A stretch of 40,544 nucleotides of DNA, from contig NZ_LFML01000011.1 of the NCBI RefSeq assembly GCF_001044425.1, forward strand, positions 1 to 40,544, read 5' to 3'. Shown one piece after another: positions 15,843 through 23,861 of the stretch. Position 1 is the stretch's first letter, and every line of letters starts with the position of its first letter. Source of the DNA: Streptomyces roseus. GTDB lineage: Bacteria; Actinomycetota; Actinomycetes; Streptomycetales; Streptomycetaceae. The translations under genes were made by a program, and so were the position numbers. The notes under the pieces were generated by a model. The model did not search any database and was not told the origin of the DNA. It was given only the letters and a program-made list of their open reading frames with translations.

Positions 15843-16599
15843 CGGCCGCCCCGTCGGCGCCGGCCGCGGGGTCGAAGTCGGCATCCGGATCTGATGCACG
15901 CTTCTTCCTCGACACCGCCGTCTGGGCCATTCCCGGCAGGAAGTCCGCGAACAGCTCGTGGACCTCGCGCACCAGCGGCCGCAGCACCCGGAACCGGGCC
16001 AGGACGATGCCCCGCGTCGTCAGCTGCGCGCCGCGCTCCGCGAGCCGCCGCGTCTTCTCGCTGCCGGGGGACCGGTCGAAGACCCAGTACAGGACGAGCC
16101 CCATCTGCGAGAGCCACATCAGCTCCGGCAGTACGTCGGCCAGTTCGGCCGGGACCTTGGTCTTCGCGCCGGCCAGCACCTCGCGGTGCATCTCGATGGC
16201 CTGCTTGCGGGCCGGCTCCGACTCCGGGGAGAAGGGGCTGAGCGGGCTCTCCGGGTCCGCCGCGTTCTTGAAGAACTGGGAGGCGAACTCGTGGTAGGGC
16301 GCCGCGATGTCCAGCCAGGTCGTCAGCACGCCCGCCAGGCGCTTCTGCAGATCGGTCTCGCTGTCCAGGATGGGCCGGACCGCCGCGAGGTGCGCGGCGC
16401 CGATCCGGTCGTAGAACCCCTGGACCAGGTGTTCCTTCGACGCGAAGTAGTAGTAGGCGTTGCCGACCGAGACCCCTGCCTCCTTGGCGATGGCCCGCAT
16501 GGTCGTCTTGTCGAAGCCGCGCTCCTGGAAGAGACGGAGCGCGGTTTCGAGGATGAGCGTGCGGGTCTGCTCGCTCTTGGGAGCCTTCTGATCAGTCAC
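15829..16599 (-). CDS. TetR family transcriptional regulator
   Basis: A 256-residue regulator starting at GTG 16597-16599. Residues about 12-58 form the TetR helix-turn-helix (TLILETALRLFQERGFDKTTMRAIAKEAGVSVGNAYYYF). The remainder is a helical ligand-binding domain, and the last 30 residues are disordered and acidic/Ala-rich. It is the third gene of a same-strand run starting at 17468, with an 11-bp gap after the DCC gene. The two palindromes TTGAAC-N2-GTTCAA in front of that run are good candidates for its operators, which would make the operon self-controlled. Confidence 0.93.
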   Translation of the reverse strand: MTDQKAPKSEQTRTLILETALRLFQERGFDKTTMRAIAKEAGVSVGNAYYYFASKEHLVQGFYDRIGAAHLAAVRPILDSETDLQKRLAGVLTTWLDIAAPYHEFASQFFKNAADPESPLSPFSPESEPARKQAIEMHREVLAGAKTKVPAELADVLPELMWLSQMGLVLYWVFDRSPGSEKTRRLAERGAQLTTRGIVLARFRVLRPLVREVHELFADFLPGMAQTAVSRKKRASDPDADFDPAAGADGAAATAS

Positions 16600-16610
16600 G
16601 GTGTACGAGC

Positions 16611-17060
16611 CTATCGGGGTGCGGCGCAGTGGTCGTCACAGGCCGGTGCCCCGGGCTCCGCTTCGCCCTCCGCACCCGGCTCGGTCCGCACGGCCTGGCG
16701 CCATGCGGAGGCCGTGTACATGGCGGCCCGGGCGAAGGGCCGGCCCGCCGCGGTGGCGAGCCAGTTCGCCTTCGGCCGGTGCTCCGCCAGCGCCCACAGG
16801 CACACGATGAAGGCGTCGGTCCCGGTCCACACCTGCCCCGCGTCCCCGATGACGGTGATCTCGCGGAGCGTGGAGGCGTGGTCGAGCTGCGGGAACCTGC
16901 CCCGCGCCGCGAGGGACCCGGCCGGGATCAGCCGGAGCGGCACCAGCCAGCGCTGCCCGAGGAGCCAGTGCCGGATGTGGACGCAGAGCGGACAGTCGGC
17001 GTCGTAGAGCACCGTCAGGTGCCGGGTCGCCCGCGCCGCCGTCGCCGTCGCCGTGGTCAT
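16611..17060 (-). CDS. DCC family thiol-disulfide oxidoreductase-like protein
   Basis: A 149-residue protein with the DUF393 signature LYDADCPLC (C23, C26) near the N-terminus and the later TGTDAFIVCLWAL. The family is predicted to be thioredoxin-like, but its role is poorly known. It starts 3 bp after the stop of the upstream membrane protein gene and ends 11 bp before the TetR gene, so the three form one transcription unit. The C-terminal tail is acidic and Cys-containing (APACDDHCAAPR). Confidence 0.88.
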   Translation of the reverse strand: MTTATATAARATRHLTVLYDADCPLCVHIRHWLLGQRWLVPLRLIPAGSLAARGRFPQLDHASTLREITVIGDAGQVWTGTDAFIVCLWALAEHRPKANWLATAAGRPFARAAMYTASAWRQAVRTEPGAEGEAEPGAPACDDHCAAPR

Positions 17061-17063
17061 CGC

Positions 17064-17468
17064 TCAGGCCCCGGCCGGGCCGGTCCACCCCTGCGGGGCG
17101 ACCGGCGGGGTCTGCTGGCGCTCCATGATCCCGCGGCGGCGCATCTTGTTGAGCACCCAGACGTTGCCGAGGTGCATGACGCCGAGGACGAGCAGGACGA
17201 CGCCGAGCTTGACCGAGAGCGCCTCGAAGAGCCGGCGGGCCGAGTCGATGCCGACGTCCGAGCGCAGGTAGAGCGTCACGAAGCCGATGTTGACGAGGTA
17301 GAACCCCACCACCAGGAGGTGGTTCACGGCGTCCGCGAGCTTCTCGTTCCCGTGCAGTACGTCGGCGATGAAGATGCGGCCGTTACGGCTGAGCGTACGG
17401 GCGACCCAGACGGTCAGCCCGATGCTGATGAGCAGGTAGATGACGTATGCGACGACGGTGAGGTCCAT
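17064..17468 (-). CDS. Three-to-four-helix membrane protein of unknown function
   Basis: A 134-residue integral membrane protein with hydrophobic segments at about 4-22, 50-68 and 84-106. NGRIFIADVLHGNEKLADAVNHLLVVGFY is a notable conserved-looking block. No family function is recognised. It is the first gene of the unit with the DCC protein and TetR regulator, and its start lies just downstream of a clear promoter and two palindromes. Association with a thioredoxin-like protein suggests a redox-related membrane role, which is inference. Confidence 0.82.
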   Translation of the reverse strand: MDLTVVAYVIYLLISIGLTVWVARTLSRNGRIFIADVLHGNEKLADAVNHLLVVGFYLVNIGFVTLYLRSDVGIDSARRLFEALSVKLGVVLLVLGVMHLGNVWVLNKMRRRGIMERQQTPPVAPQGWTGPAGA

Positions 17469-17481
17469 GCCTCAGCCCCCC

Positions 17482-17495
17482 TTGAACGTGTTCAA
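17482..17495. promoter_or_regulatory. Operator 1: TTGAACGTGTTCAA
   Basis: Perfect 6-bp inverted repeat with a 2-bp centre, in the 5' leader of the membrane/DCC/TetR unit, directly upstream of its purine-rich ribosome site. Its arms are identical to those of operator 2, 45 bp away centre to centre. The AAC-N2-GTT core resembles TetR-family sites of the KstR type. Confidence 0.75.
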
Positions 17496-17511
17496 CTCGT
17501 TGGCAGGACTG

Positions 17512-17540
17512 ACTGTAGGCCTCTTTTTGAACAAGTTCAA
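17512..17540 (-). promoter_or_regulatory. Promoter of the membrane protein/DCC/TetR operon
   Basis: Read on the minus strand, TTGAAC (17540-17535) and TACAGT (17517-17512) are separated by exactly 17 bp, a good housekeeping-type promoter with a predicted start near 17505. The -35 hexamer is itself one arm of operator 2, so a bound repressor would block polymerase. Confidence 0.7.
17527..17540. promoter_or_regulatory. Operator 2: TTGAACAAGTTCAA
   Basis: Perfect 6-bp inverted repeat with arms identical to operator 1. It covers the -35 box of the operon promoter. The likely ligand is the TetR regulator encoded as the last gene of the same unit. Confidence 0.75.
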
Positions 17541-17572
17541 GCGATCTCGTCGCGGGCTCTCGAAGCGTCGGA

Positions 17573-19579
17573 TCAGCAAGGCGGCCGGGGGCCGTCGGGG
17601 GTGGGGTGGGCGGGGGCGGCCGCGAGGGCAGCGGCTTCGGGGCGCGCCATGGGGGTGCCGTCTGGGTGGAGGAGGGGGGCGCGGTCCGGGGTGGCGCCGG
17701 TGTCGGCGCCGCGGCGGGTGGTGTGGGCGGCCGTGACGCGGTTCAGCGGGGCCGGGGTGAGGGTCCCGCTCTCGCGGACGTACGCCACGAAGCTCTCGAA
17801 GTCGCGCTGGTGGCGGTACGGGGACCGGCCCTCGCTCAGCGCCGCGTAGCCGTCGTTCGCCAGGAAGGTGTACGAGGGGCAGGCCAGGCGGTAGGAGCGG
17901 GCGGGGTCGAGGGCCACGCCGTCGATGAAGACCTCGGCCGGGTCCACGCGGTCGCCGGCCGGCCTCAGGGCGTCGAAGGTGTAGCGGACGTTTCCGGAGA
18001 CGGCCAGCGGCGCGAAGAGCAGTTCGCCACCGGCCGCGGTCGTCCACTGCTGCTCCAGCGCGTCGTGGATCTGCTGCCCGGTCACCGTCGCGCTGACGAT
18101 CGGGTCGCCGAAGCCGACCGCCCTCCAGGCGCGCCCGAAGGTGACGGCGCCGCCCGATTCCGCGTCCCGTACGAGGTCGCCCGCGATCACGGTCACGCCG
18201 ACCCGGGGCGCCGTGGCGACCAGGGCCAGCTGGGCCGGGACGTTGGGGTGGGCGTTGGCGTCGTTCTCGGGGTCGCTCGGGCGGCTGCCCGCCCACAGCG
18301 CCCAGTCGGCGGCGAGGTCGCCCATCGTGCTCTCGCCCGCGGCGTTGCGCGTACGGAGGAACGAGCCGCTCTGCGTCCCGATCCTCGTGGCGTCGCGGGC
18401 CGCGGCCTGGCCGGCCCAGTAGTCGACGACCTCCTTGAGGGCGGGGTCGGGGGCGACGTCACGGGTGTTGGGGTGGTTCGTGGACACCGTCAGCTCGCGG
18501 ACCACCTTGCCGGTGGCCGGGTCGAGGCGGAGGTTGATCTCGTTGATCAGCTGGCCGTAGCAGCCGGCTTCGACGAAGGGGCGGGGGACGCCGTCCGGGT
18601 CCGGGAGCATCATGTTGAACCGGGTGTGCCAGTGGCCGGTGACGATGGCGTCGATGTCGGGGGAGACGCGCAGCGCCAGGTCGAGGGCGGGGCCGGACGG
18701 GTCGGTGCCGCTGTTGAAGTCGGCGCCGGCGACGGCCCCGTCGTGCATGCTCAGGATGATCGCGCCCACGCCCCGGGCCTTGAGCTCGGCCGCGTACCGG
18801 TCGGCGGTGGCGGTCTCGGCGAGGGTGGCGAGGCCCGGCTGGTAGGAGCCGGGGAAGGACTCGGTGCCGAGGGCGGTGAGGTGGATGAACCCGATCCGCA
18901 GCTCCTGCCCGGCGGCCGTCCGTACCGTCTCGATGTTGTACGCGGGCAGGACGGTACGGCCCGGGTCGCCCGCCCGGACGACGTTGGCGCTGTGGAAGCG
19001 GAAGCGGGCGCCTTGGAAGCGGGCGCCGGAGGAGTCGGCGAAGGTGGTGTCGCGCCCCTCGACGGGGAAGGTGACGGCCTGCTCCATGTGCCGTCGGAGG
19101 AAGGCCGGGGACTTGTCGAACTCGTGGTTCCCGGCGGTCGCGAAGTCGAGCCCCATGCGGTTGAGGGCCTCGATGGTGGGCTCGTCCGCGAAGGCGGCGG
19201 CGTCGAACTCCCAGCCGGAGAAGGCGTCGCCGGGGGTGAAGAAGAACGAGTTGGCGCGGCCGGCGCGCAGGCGGGCGAGGTGGGCGGCCATGGGGGCCAC
19301 GCCCCCGACGGTGTAGGTCAGTCCTCCGTTGCCGCTGATGGTGGCGTGGGGGCCGGGGGCGGCCTGGAGGTAGCCGTGCAGGTCGGTGATGCTGAGCAGC
19401 TGGACGTCGACGTATTCGGCGGCGGAGGCGGCGTCGCGCGCGTGCTCGGTGGCGTGGGCGGGGACGCCGGTGGCGAAGGTGGCCGCGGCGGTACCGAGGG
19501 CGGTGAGGAACCCCCGGCGCCCGAGATGAGGTGAACTGCGGTCGGGACGGTGGGTCGTGGGGTGCGAGTTCCTCGTCAC
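17573..19579 (-). CDS. Tat-exported 5'-nucleotidase / bifunctional metallophosphatase
   Basis: A 668-residue secreted protein from GTG 19577-19579. HLGRRGFLTALG with R21-R22 and AHATEHA is a Tat signal with a cleavage site near 43. The N-terminal metallophosphatase domain has SITDLHGYL (D66, H68), TPGDAFSG, GNHEFDKS and GHWHTRF. The C-terminal 5'-nucleotidase domain has TVTGQQIHDALEQQW and YRLACPSYTFLANDGYAAL. It should hydrolyse nucleotides or other phosphate esters outside the cell. A much longer frame reaches upstream through the acyltransferase gene on the same strand in another frame and was rejected. Confidence 0.9.
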   Translation of the reverse strand: MTRNSHPTTHRPDRSSPHLGRRGFLTALGTAAATFATGVPAHATEHARDAASAAEYVDVQLLSITDLHGYLQAAPGPHATISGNGGLTYTVGGVAPMAAHLARLRAGRANSFFFTPGDAFSGWEFDAAAFADEPTIEALNRMGLDFATAGNHEFDKSPAFLRRHMEQAVTFPVEGRDTTFADSSGARFQGARFRFHSANVVRAGDPGRTVLPAYNIETVRTAAGQELRIGFIHLTALGTESFPGSYQPGLATLAETATADRYAAELKARGVGAIILSMHDGAVAGADFNSGTDPSGPALDLALRVSPDIDAIVTGHWHTRFNMMLPDPDGVPRPFVEAGCYGQLINEINLRLDPATGKVVRELTVSTNHPNTRDVAPDPALKEVVDYWAGQAAARDATRIGTQSGSFLRTRNAAGESTMGDLAADWALWAGSRPSDPENDANAHPNVPAQLALVATAPRVGVTVIAGDLVRDAESGGAVTFGRAWRAVGFGDPIVSATVTGQQIHDALEQQWTTAAGGELLFAPLAVSGNVRYTFDALRPAGDRVDPAEVFIDGVALDPARSYRLACPSYTFLANDGYAALSEGRSPYRHQRDFESFVAYVRESGTLTPAPLNRVTAAHTTRRGADTGATPDRAPLLHPDGTPMARPEAAALAAAPAHPTPDGPRPPC

Positions 19580-19637
19580 GGGGGCATGGTCCCGTGCCCG
19601 GCACCCCCTGTCGACACCGCCCGCGGCCACCGCCCGC

Positions 19638-19678
19638 GGGCCCGCCCGCCGGCGGCCGGCGCGAGCGCGGGCGGGGCC
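19638..19678 (-). terminator. Possible terminator after the acyltransferase gene
   Basis: GGGCCCGCCCGC (19638-19649) and GCGGGCGGGGCC (19667-19678) pair over 12 bp with one mismatch. On the minus strand this lies at the end of the acyltransferase gene and before the 5'-nucleotidase start. Confidence 0.4.
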
Positions 19679-20859
19679 TATGGGGCGGTCGGGCCCCGGG
19701 GCGGCCGGGCGGGGCCCTCGTCCGCGTGCGAGCGTACGCTGCCGAGGGCCCCGGTGAGACCGCGCTTCAGGATCCTGGCGAGGGGGCGCTCGACGAGGCG
19801 GTGGACCAGCCAGGCGGCGACGAGCATGCCGAGCGTCATGACGGCCACCAGCGCCCACGGCGACACATGGTGGCGCAGCAGCCTGATACCGGTCCAGCCG
19901 ATGTGCTCGTGGAGGAGGTAGAGCGGGTACGTGGTCGCGCCGGCCACGGTGAGCCACTTCCCCCGTACCCAGTTCAGCCGGCCGAGCGCGAGGGCGAGCA
20001 TCACCAGGTAGCCGAGGGTCATCAGGGCGATCGCCGGCTTCGAGTCCATCGTGCGGCCGAGACTGACCGCGAGAGCGTCGTTGTAGAGGGCGACCTGGCG
20101 GACGGAGAACAGCCAGGAGATCGCCACGATCCCCCACAGCAGCATGGTCGGCCGGAACCGGTGCATCAGGTACATCGCGACACCGGCGATGAAGTAGGGC
20201 GAGTACTCCGGCATGACGACGTAGTCGGCGAAGGGCGCCCGGCCGGCGGTGACCAGGACCGAGGCCACGGTCCACAGCGCGCAGAAGAGGACCACGCGCC
20301 GGTAGGTGACGCCCTTCCACACCACCAGGGCGAACAGCAGGTAGAAGCGCAGCTCCACCCAGAGCGTCCAGTACACGGCGTCCACCGAGCGGACCCCGAA
20401 CGGCTCCTGCAGCATGGTGAGGTTGAGGAGGACGTCCTTCAGGCTCTCCGGCCGTACGACCACCGGCCACAGGGTGACCACGGCGGTCGTGGCCACGACG
20501 CCGAACCAGTAGGCCGGATAGAGCCGCACCACCCGCGAGGTGAAGAACTCGCCCAGGCTGCGGCCCCAACTGCTCATGCAGATGACGAAGCCGCTGATGA
20601 CGAAGAAGAACTCGACGCCGGTCCAGGTGTAGGAAGCCAGCCAGGAAGCTGTGGGGAAGACCACATCCACGGGCTTGGCCCAGGCGTTCTTGGCCGCATC
20701 GGCATTGCCGCCGAAACCCACGTAATGATGGAAAACCACCATCAGCGCGGCGATGAGCCGCAACCCGTCCAAAGCAGCCAGCCTTGGACGCTTCCCGGCA
20801 GCCGGAACGGGCGCCGGAGCAGCCTCGCTGCGCTGGGTGGGTATGAGGTGGGTCGCCAT
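19678..20859 (-). CDS. Acyltransferase family 3 membrane protein
   Basis: A 393-residue protein with about ten membrane helices. Residues near the N-terminus read RLAALDGLRLIAALMVVFHHYVGF, the family's conserved Arg and His-His, and VEFFFVISGFVICMS follows; LYPAYWFGV and the late YPLYLLHEHIG are also typical. Members transfer acyl groups to sugars of antibiotics or surface polymers. ATG 20857-20859 was chosen since it leads straight into the conserved region; upstream in-frame sequence runs antisense to the neighbouring gene. Substrate unknown; wall-polymer acylation is possible. Confidence 0.93.
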   Translation of the reverse strand: MATHLIPTQRSEAAPAPVPAAGKRPRLAALDGLRLIAALMVVFHHYVGFGGNADAAKNAWAKPVDVVFPTASWLASYTWTGVEFFFVISGFVICMSSWGRSLGEFFTSRVVRLYPAYWFGVVATTAVVTLWPVVVRPESLKDVLLNLTMLQEPFGVRSVDAVYWTLWVELRFYLLFALVVWKGVTYRRVVLFCALWTVASVLVTAGRAPFADYVVMPEYSPYFIAGVAMYLMHRFRPTMLLWGIVAISWLFSVRQVALYNDALAVSLGRTMDSKPAIALMTLGYLVMLALALGRLNWVRGKWLTVAGATTYPLYLLHEHIGWTGIRLLRHHVSPWALVAVMTLGMLVAAWLVHRLVERPLARILKRGLTGALGSVRSHADEGPARPPRGPTAP

Positions 20860-20961
20860 CCGGCAGATCCTACCGAGCACGGGGCCGGCCGGCTCCCGCG
20901 CCGGCCGGGCCCGCGCGACCCTGCCCGACGGCGGGCCCGGGGTGGTGTCAGAGGGGGGTCC

Positions 20962-20967
20962 TAGGCT
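20962..20967 (+). promoter_or_regulatory. Likely -10 box before the small DUF4132-linked gene
   Basis: TAGGCT fits TANNNT and ends 7 bp before ATG 20975. No ribosome site is present, so a leaderless transcript is likely. Confidence 0.4.
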
Positions 20968-20974
20968 TTCGGGC

Positions 20975-21307
20975 ATGGGAACGGTGATGTTTGTCGACGA
21001 GACGACCTCCGGCGGCCGGGCCGGCGGCTGGGCGTTCGAGGTGGCCGAAGAGCGGCTCGCGCTGCGCGAGTTGATCCGGCGGCGGGTGTTCCGGGAGGTC
21101 GCCGAGCGGCGCGCCGCCGGCCTGGTCAAGCTGCCCGAGCAGCCCGATGCCGAGCAGCAGGCCGAGCTCGCGCTCACCGCCTTCCGGCGCAACGGGTTCC
21201 TGGTCCTCGTCGGGGACCGGCAGGTCACCGACCTCGACGAGGTCCTCGAACTGCCGCTCGGCACCGAGGTCACCTTCCTGAAGCTCGTCGCCCTGGTGGG
21301 TGGCTGA
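20975..21307 (+). CDS. Small soluble protein paired with DUF4132
   Basis: A 110-residue soluble protein beginning MGTVMFVDETTSGGRAGGW. The centre is helical and charged (EERLALRELIRRRVFREVAERR), and the end reads GFLVLVGDRQVTDLDEVLELPLGTEVTFLKLVALVGG, which resembles a beta-rich ubiquitin-like or ThiS-like C-terminus including a terminal Gly-Gly. That likeness is impression only. It stops 1 bp before the ATG of the DUF4132 gene, so the two are surely co-expressed. Function unknown. Confidence 0.82.
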   Translation: MGTVMFVDETTSGGRAGGWAFEVAEERLALRELIRRRVFREVAERRAAGLVKLPEQPDAEQQAELALTAFRRNGFLVLVGDRQVTDLDEVLELPLGTEVTFLKLVALVGG

Positions 21308-21308
21308 C

Positions 21309-23861
21309 ATGGCCGACCGCAGCCACGCGGACGCGGCGCGCCGCGCCCTGGAGGACGAGAACGCCTCCGAGCTCGCCACCGCGCTGCTGAAGGCCGCCAT
21401 CCACTACAGCGGCCACTGGCAGAACAACAAGGAAGCGGCGCAACTGGTCGCCGACGTCAACGCCCGCCCCGCCGAGTTCCGGCAGCGGCTCGTGGACGCG
21501 TTCGGCCACACCCTCGCCTCGCTCGCGCGGGAGTCCGGCGCGCGGGTGAACGCGCTCGCCCTCGCCGCCGCCGTCGGCCGGGACCTGCCCTGGGGCGAAG
21601 AGCTAGACGCCGCGCGGCGCGAGAAGTTCGACGAGATCGGCCGCATGAGCGAGGCCGGCTATCTGGGATGGGTGCCGGAGCTGGTGCTCGCCGAGCTCGC
21701 CGCGGGCCGTATGCCGGCGCCGGCCGTCGTCGCCGCCCTGCGCCGCAGCGCCCTGGGTACGTACGTCTACAAGCCGCTCGTGGAGGTCGCCGCGCGCCTG
21801 ACCGAGCCCGTGCTCAACGTCGGCGAGGCCTGGGCGGAGCGGGCGATGGCGGACGGGGAGCGCTGGCGGGCCCTCCTCGCGCACGCCGCGACCGCGACGT
21901 CCGCCAAGCCCAGCGCCAAGTGGGAGAAGACCGGCCGGGCGCTGATCACGGAGGCCGCGCAGGCGACCGGACAGGCCGCGGCGACCGGACAGGCCGCGGC
22001 GACCGGACAGGGCACGGAGGGGATCGGAGAGGACGCGGTACGCGAGCGGCTGCTCGGCTGGTTCCGGCTCGTCGGGGCGCCCCGCACCCTCTCCCTGGAC
22101 GAGCCACGGTTCGGGCCGAACCCGAACGAGGTCTACGACGCGTACAACGCCAACGCCCTGCGCGGTCTGGCCTGGCTGCTCTCCTTCCTGCCCCCGCACC
22201 CCGACACCGCGCGGGTGCTCGGCGCGCTCGCCGAGACCTCGCTGCGCAAGGTCTCGGGCCTGGGCCCGCGCAACCCCAAGGTGGCCAACGCCTGCGTCAC
22301 CGCCCTCTCCCGCATCGACGGCGAGGCCGCCCTCGCCGAGCTGGCCCGCCTGGCCACCCGCGTGACGTTCAAGGGCACCCTCAAGATGCTGGACTCGGCC
22401 CTGGAGGCGCGGGCCGCCGCGCTCGGGCTCAACCGCGAGGAGATCGAGGAGCTCGCGGTGCCGGCGTACGGGCTCACCGCCGTGGGCCGCGCCGAGCACG
22501 CGCTGGGCGAGACCACCGCCCTCGTGGAGGTCCGCGGCTCCAAGGCGCTGCTCTCCTGGCGCAGCGCCACCGGCAAGGCGGTCAAGAGCGTGCCCGCCGC
22601 CGTGCGCCGCGACCACCCCGAGGAGCTCAAGGAGCTCAAGGCGGCCGTCAAGGACATCGACAAGATGCTCGGGGCGCAGGCCGAGCGGCTGGACCGGCAG
22701 TTCCTCGCCCGCCGCACCTGGTCGTACGGGAAGTGGCGCGAGCGGTACCTCGACCACCCCCTGGTCGGAACCCTGGCCCGGCGCCTGCTCTGGGTCGTGG
22801 ACGGCACCCCGGTCGGCTTCGCCGACGGCGAGCTGCGCACCCTCGCCGGCAGCCCGGTCACCGAGGGCGCCGAGGTCACCCTCTGGCATCCCGTCGACCG
22901 CGAACCGGCCGAGGTGGCCGCCTGGCGGGACCGGCTCGAACGGCACGGCGTCACCCAGCCGTTCAAGCAGGCCCACCGCGAGGTGTACCCGCTGACCGAC
23001 GCCGAGGTCCGCACCGGCACGTACTCCAACCGCTTCGCCGCGCACTACCTGCGCCAGCACCAGTTCCACTCCCTGGCCGCCGTCCGCGGCTGGCGCAACC
23101 AGCTGCGCCTCGCCGTCGACGACACCGCCCCGCCCGCCGTGCGCGAGCTGCCGCGGTGGGGGCTGCGCGCCGAGTACTGGATCGAGGGCGACACCGGGGA
23201 CGGCGAGTACGAGGACATCACCGATTCGGGCAGCTTCCTGCGGCTGCGCACCGACCAGGTCCGCTTCTATCCGATCGACGCCCCGCAGAACACGGCGCAC
23301 GCCTGCGGCGGCGAGTACACGATGTGGCTGAGGAACGGCGAGGCGCCCGTCGATCCGGTGCCGCTGGCCGAGGTGCCCGCGCTCGTGCTCAGCGAAGTCC
23401 TGCGCGACGTGGACCTGTTCGTCGGGGTGGCCAGCGTCGGCAACGACCCGACGTGGCAGGACGGCGGCCCCGAGGGCCGCTTCCGCGACTACTGGAACGC
23501 GTACGGGTTCGGCGAGCTGAGCCAGACGGCCGAGACCCGCCGGCTCCTGCTGGAGCGGCTGGTCCCCAGGCTCGCCATCGCCGACCGGTGCCGGATCGAG
23601 GGCCGGTTCCTGCACGTACGGGGCGAGCTGCGCACGTACCGGATCCACCTGGGGTCGGGCAACATCCTCATGGACCCGGGCGACCAGTACCTGTGCATCG
23701 TCCCGGCGGGGCGTTCGGCCTCCGGGCCGGAGACCGGGTACCTGCCGTTCGAGGGGGACCGGACGCTCGCGCTGATCCTCAGCAAGGCGATGATGCTGGC
23801 GGCCGACACCGGCATCACCGACCCGACGATCACCCGTCAGATACTGAGGGAACGGGCGTAG
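21309..23861 (+). CDS. DUF4132 domain-containing protein
   Basis: An 850-residue soluble protein. The first ~400 residues are helical and HEAT-like (NPKVANACVTALSRIDGEAALAELARL). The rest contains DUF4132 phrases: HPVDREPAEVAAWRDRL, QPFKQAHREVYPLTD, then DVDLFVGVASVGNDPTW and IHLGSGNILMDPGDQYLCIV near the C-terminus. E. coli MolR belongs to this family; the biochemical role is unknown. ATG 21309 is used; GTG 21300 is an alternative overlapping the upstream stop. An 18-bp tandem repeat encodes ATGQAAATGQ between the two halves. Its end overlaps the convergent gene by 25 bp. Confidence 0.88.
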   Translation: MADRSHADAARRALEDENASELATALLKAAIHYSGHWQNNKEAAQLVADVNARPAEFRQRLVDAFGHTLASLARESGARVNALALAAAVGRDLPWGEELDAARREKFDEIGRMSEAGYLGWVPELVLAELAAGRMPAPAVVAALRRSALGTYVYKPLVEVAARLTEPVLNVGEAWAERAMADGERWRALLAHAATATSAKPSAKWEKTGRALITEAAQATGQAAATGQAAATGQGTEGIGEDAVRERLLGWFRLVGAPRTLSLDEPRFGPNPNEVYDAYNANALRGLAWLLSFLPPHPDTARVLGALAETSLRKVSGLGPRNPKVANACVTALSRIDGEAALAELARLATRVTFKGTLKMLDSALEARAAALGLNREEIEELAVPAYGLTAVGRAEHALGETTALVEVRGSKALLSWRSATGKAVKSVPAAVRRDHPEELKELKAAVKDIDKMLGAQAERLDRQFLARRTWSYGKWRERYLDHPLVGTLARRLLWVVDGTPVGFADGELRTLAGSPVTEGAEVTLWHPVDREPAEVAAWRDRLERHGVTQPFKQAHREVYPLTDAEVRTGTYSNRFAAHYLRQHQFHSLAAVRGWRNQLRLAVDDTAPPAVRELPRWGLRAEYWIEGDTGDGEYEDITDSGSFLRLRTDQVRFYPIDAPQNTAHACGGEYTMWLRNGEAPVDPVPLAEVPALVLSEVLRDVDLFVGVASVGNDPTWQDGGPEGRFRDYWNAYGFGELSQTAETRRLLLERLVPRLAIADRCRIEGRFLHVRGELRTYRIHLGSGNILMDPGDQYLCIVPAGRSASGPETGYLPFEGDRTLALILSKAMMLAADTGITDPTITRQILRERA
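21963..22012 (+). repeat. 18-bp tandem repeat inside the DUF4132 gene
   Basis: Two full copies of an 18-base unit beginning GCGACCGGACAGG (21963-21980, 21981-21998) and a partial third. The length is a multiple of three, so copy-number changes keep the frame and alter an Ala/Thr/Gly/Gln linker. Confidence 0.9.

Noticed and set aside
13283..16297. A 1004-codon open frame on the plus strand across the metallophosphoesterase and binding-protein genes
   Set aside because: It is out of frame with two clearly conserved genes, and its product is Arg/Pro/Ser-rich with no family motif, as expected for a high-G+C shadow frame.
19580..20569. N-terminal extension of the 5'-nucleotidase frame through the acyltransferase gene
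   Set aside because: The Tat signal begins right after GTG 19579; everything upstream overlaps a real gene in another frame.
21963..22012. CRISPR-like repeats
   Set aside because: The repeats are directly adjacent without spacers and lie inside coding frames; no cas gene is present.
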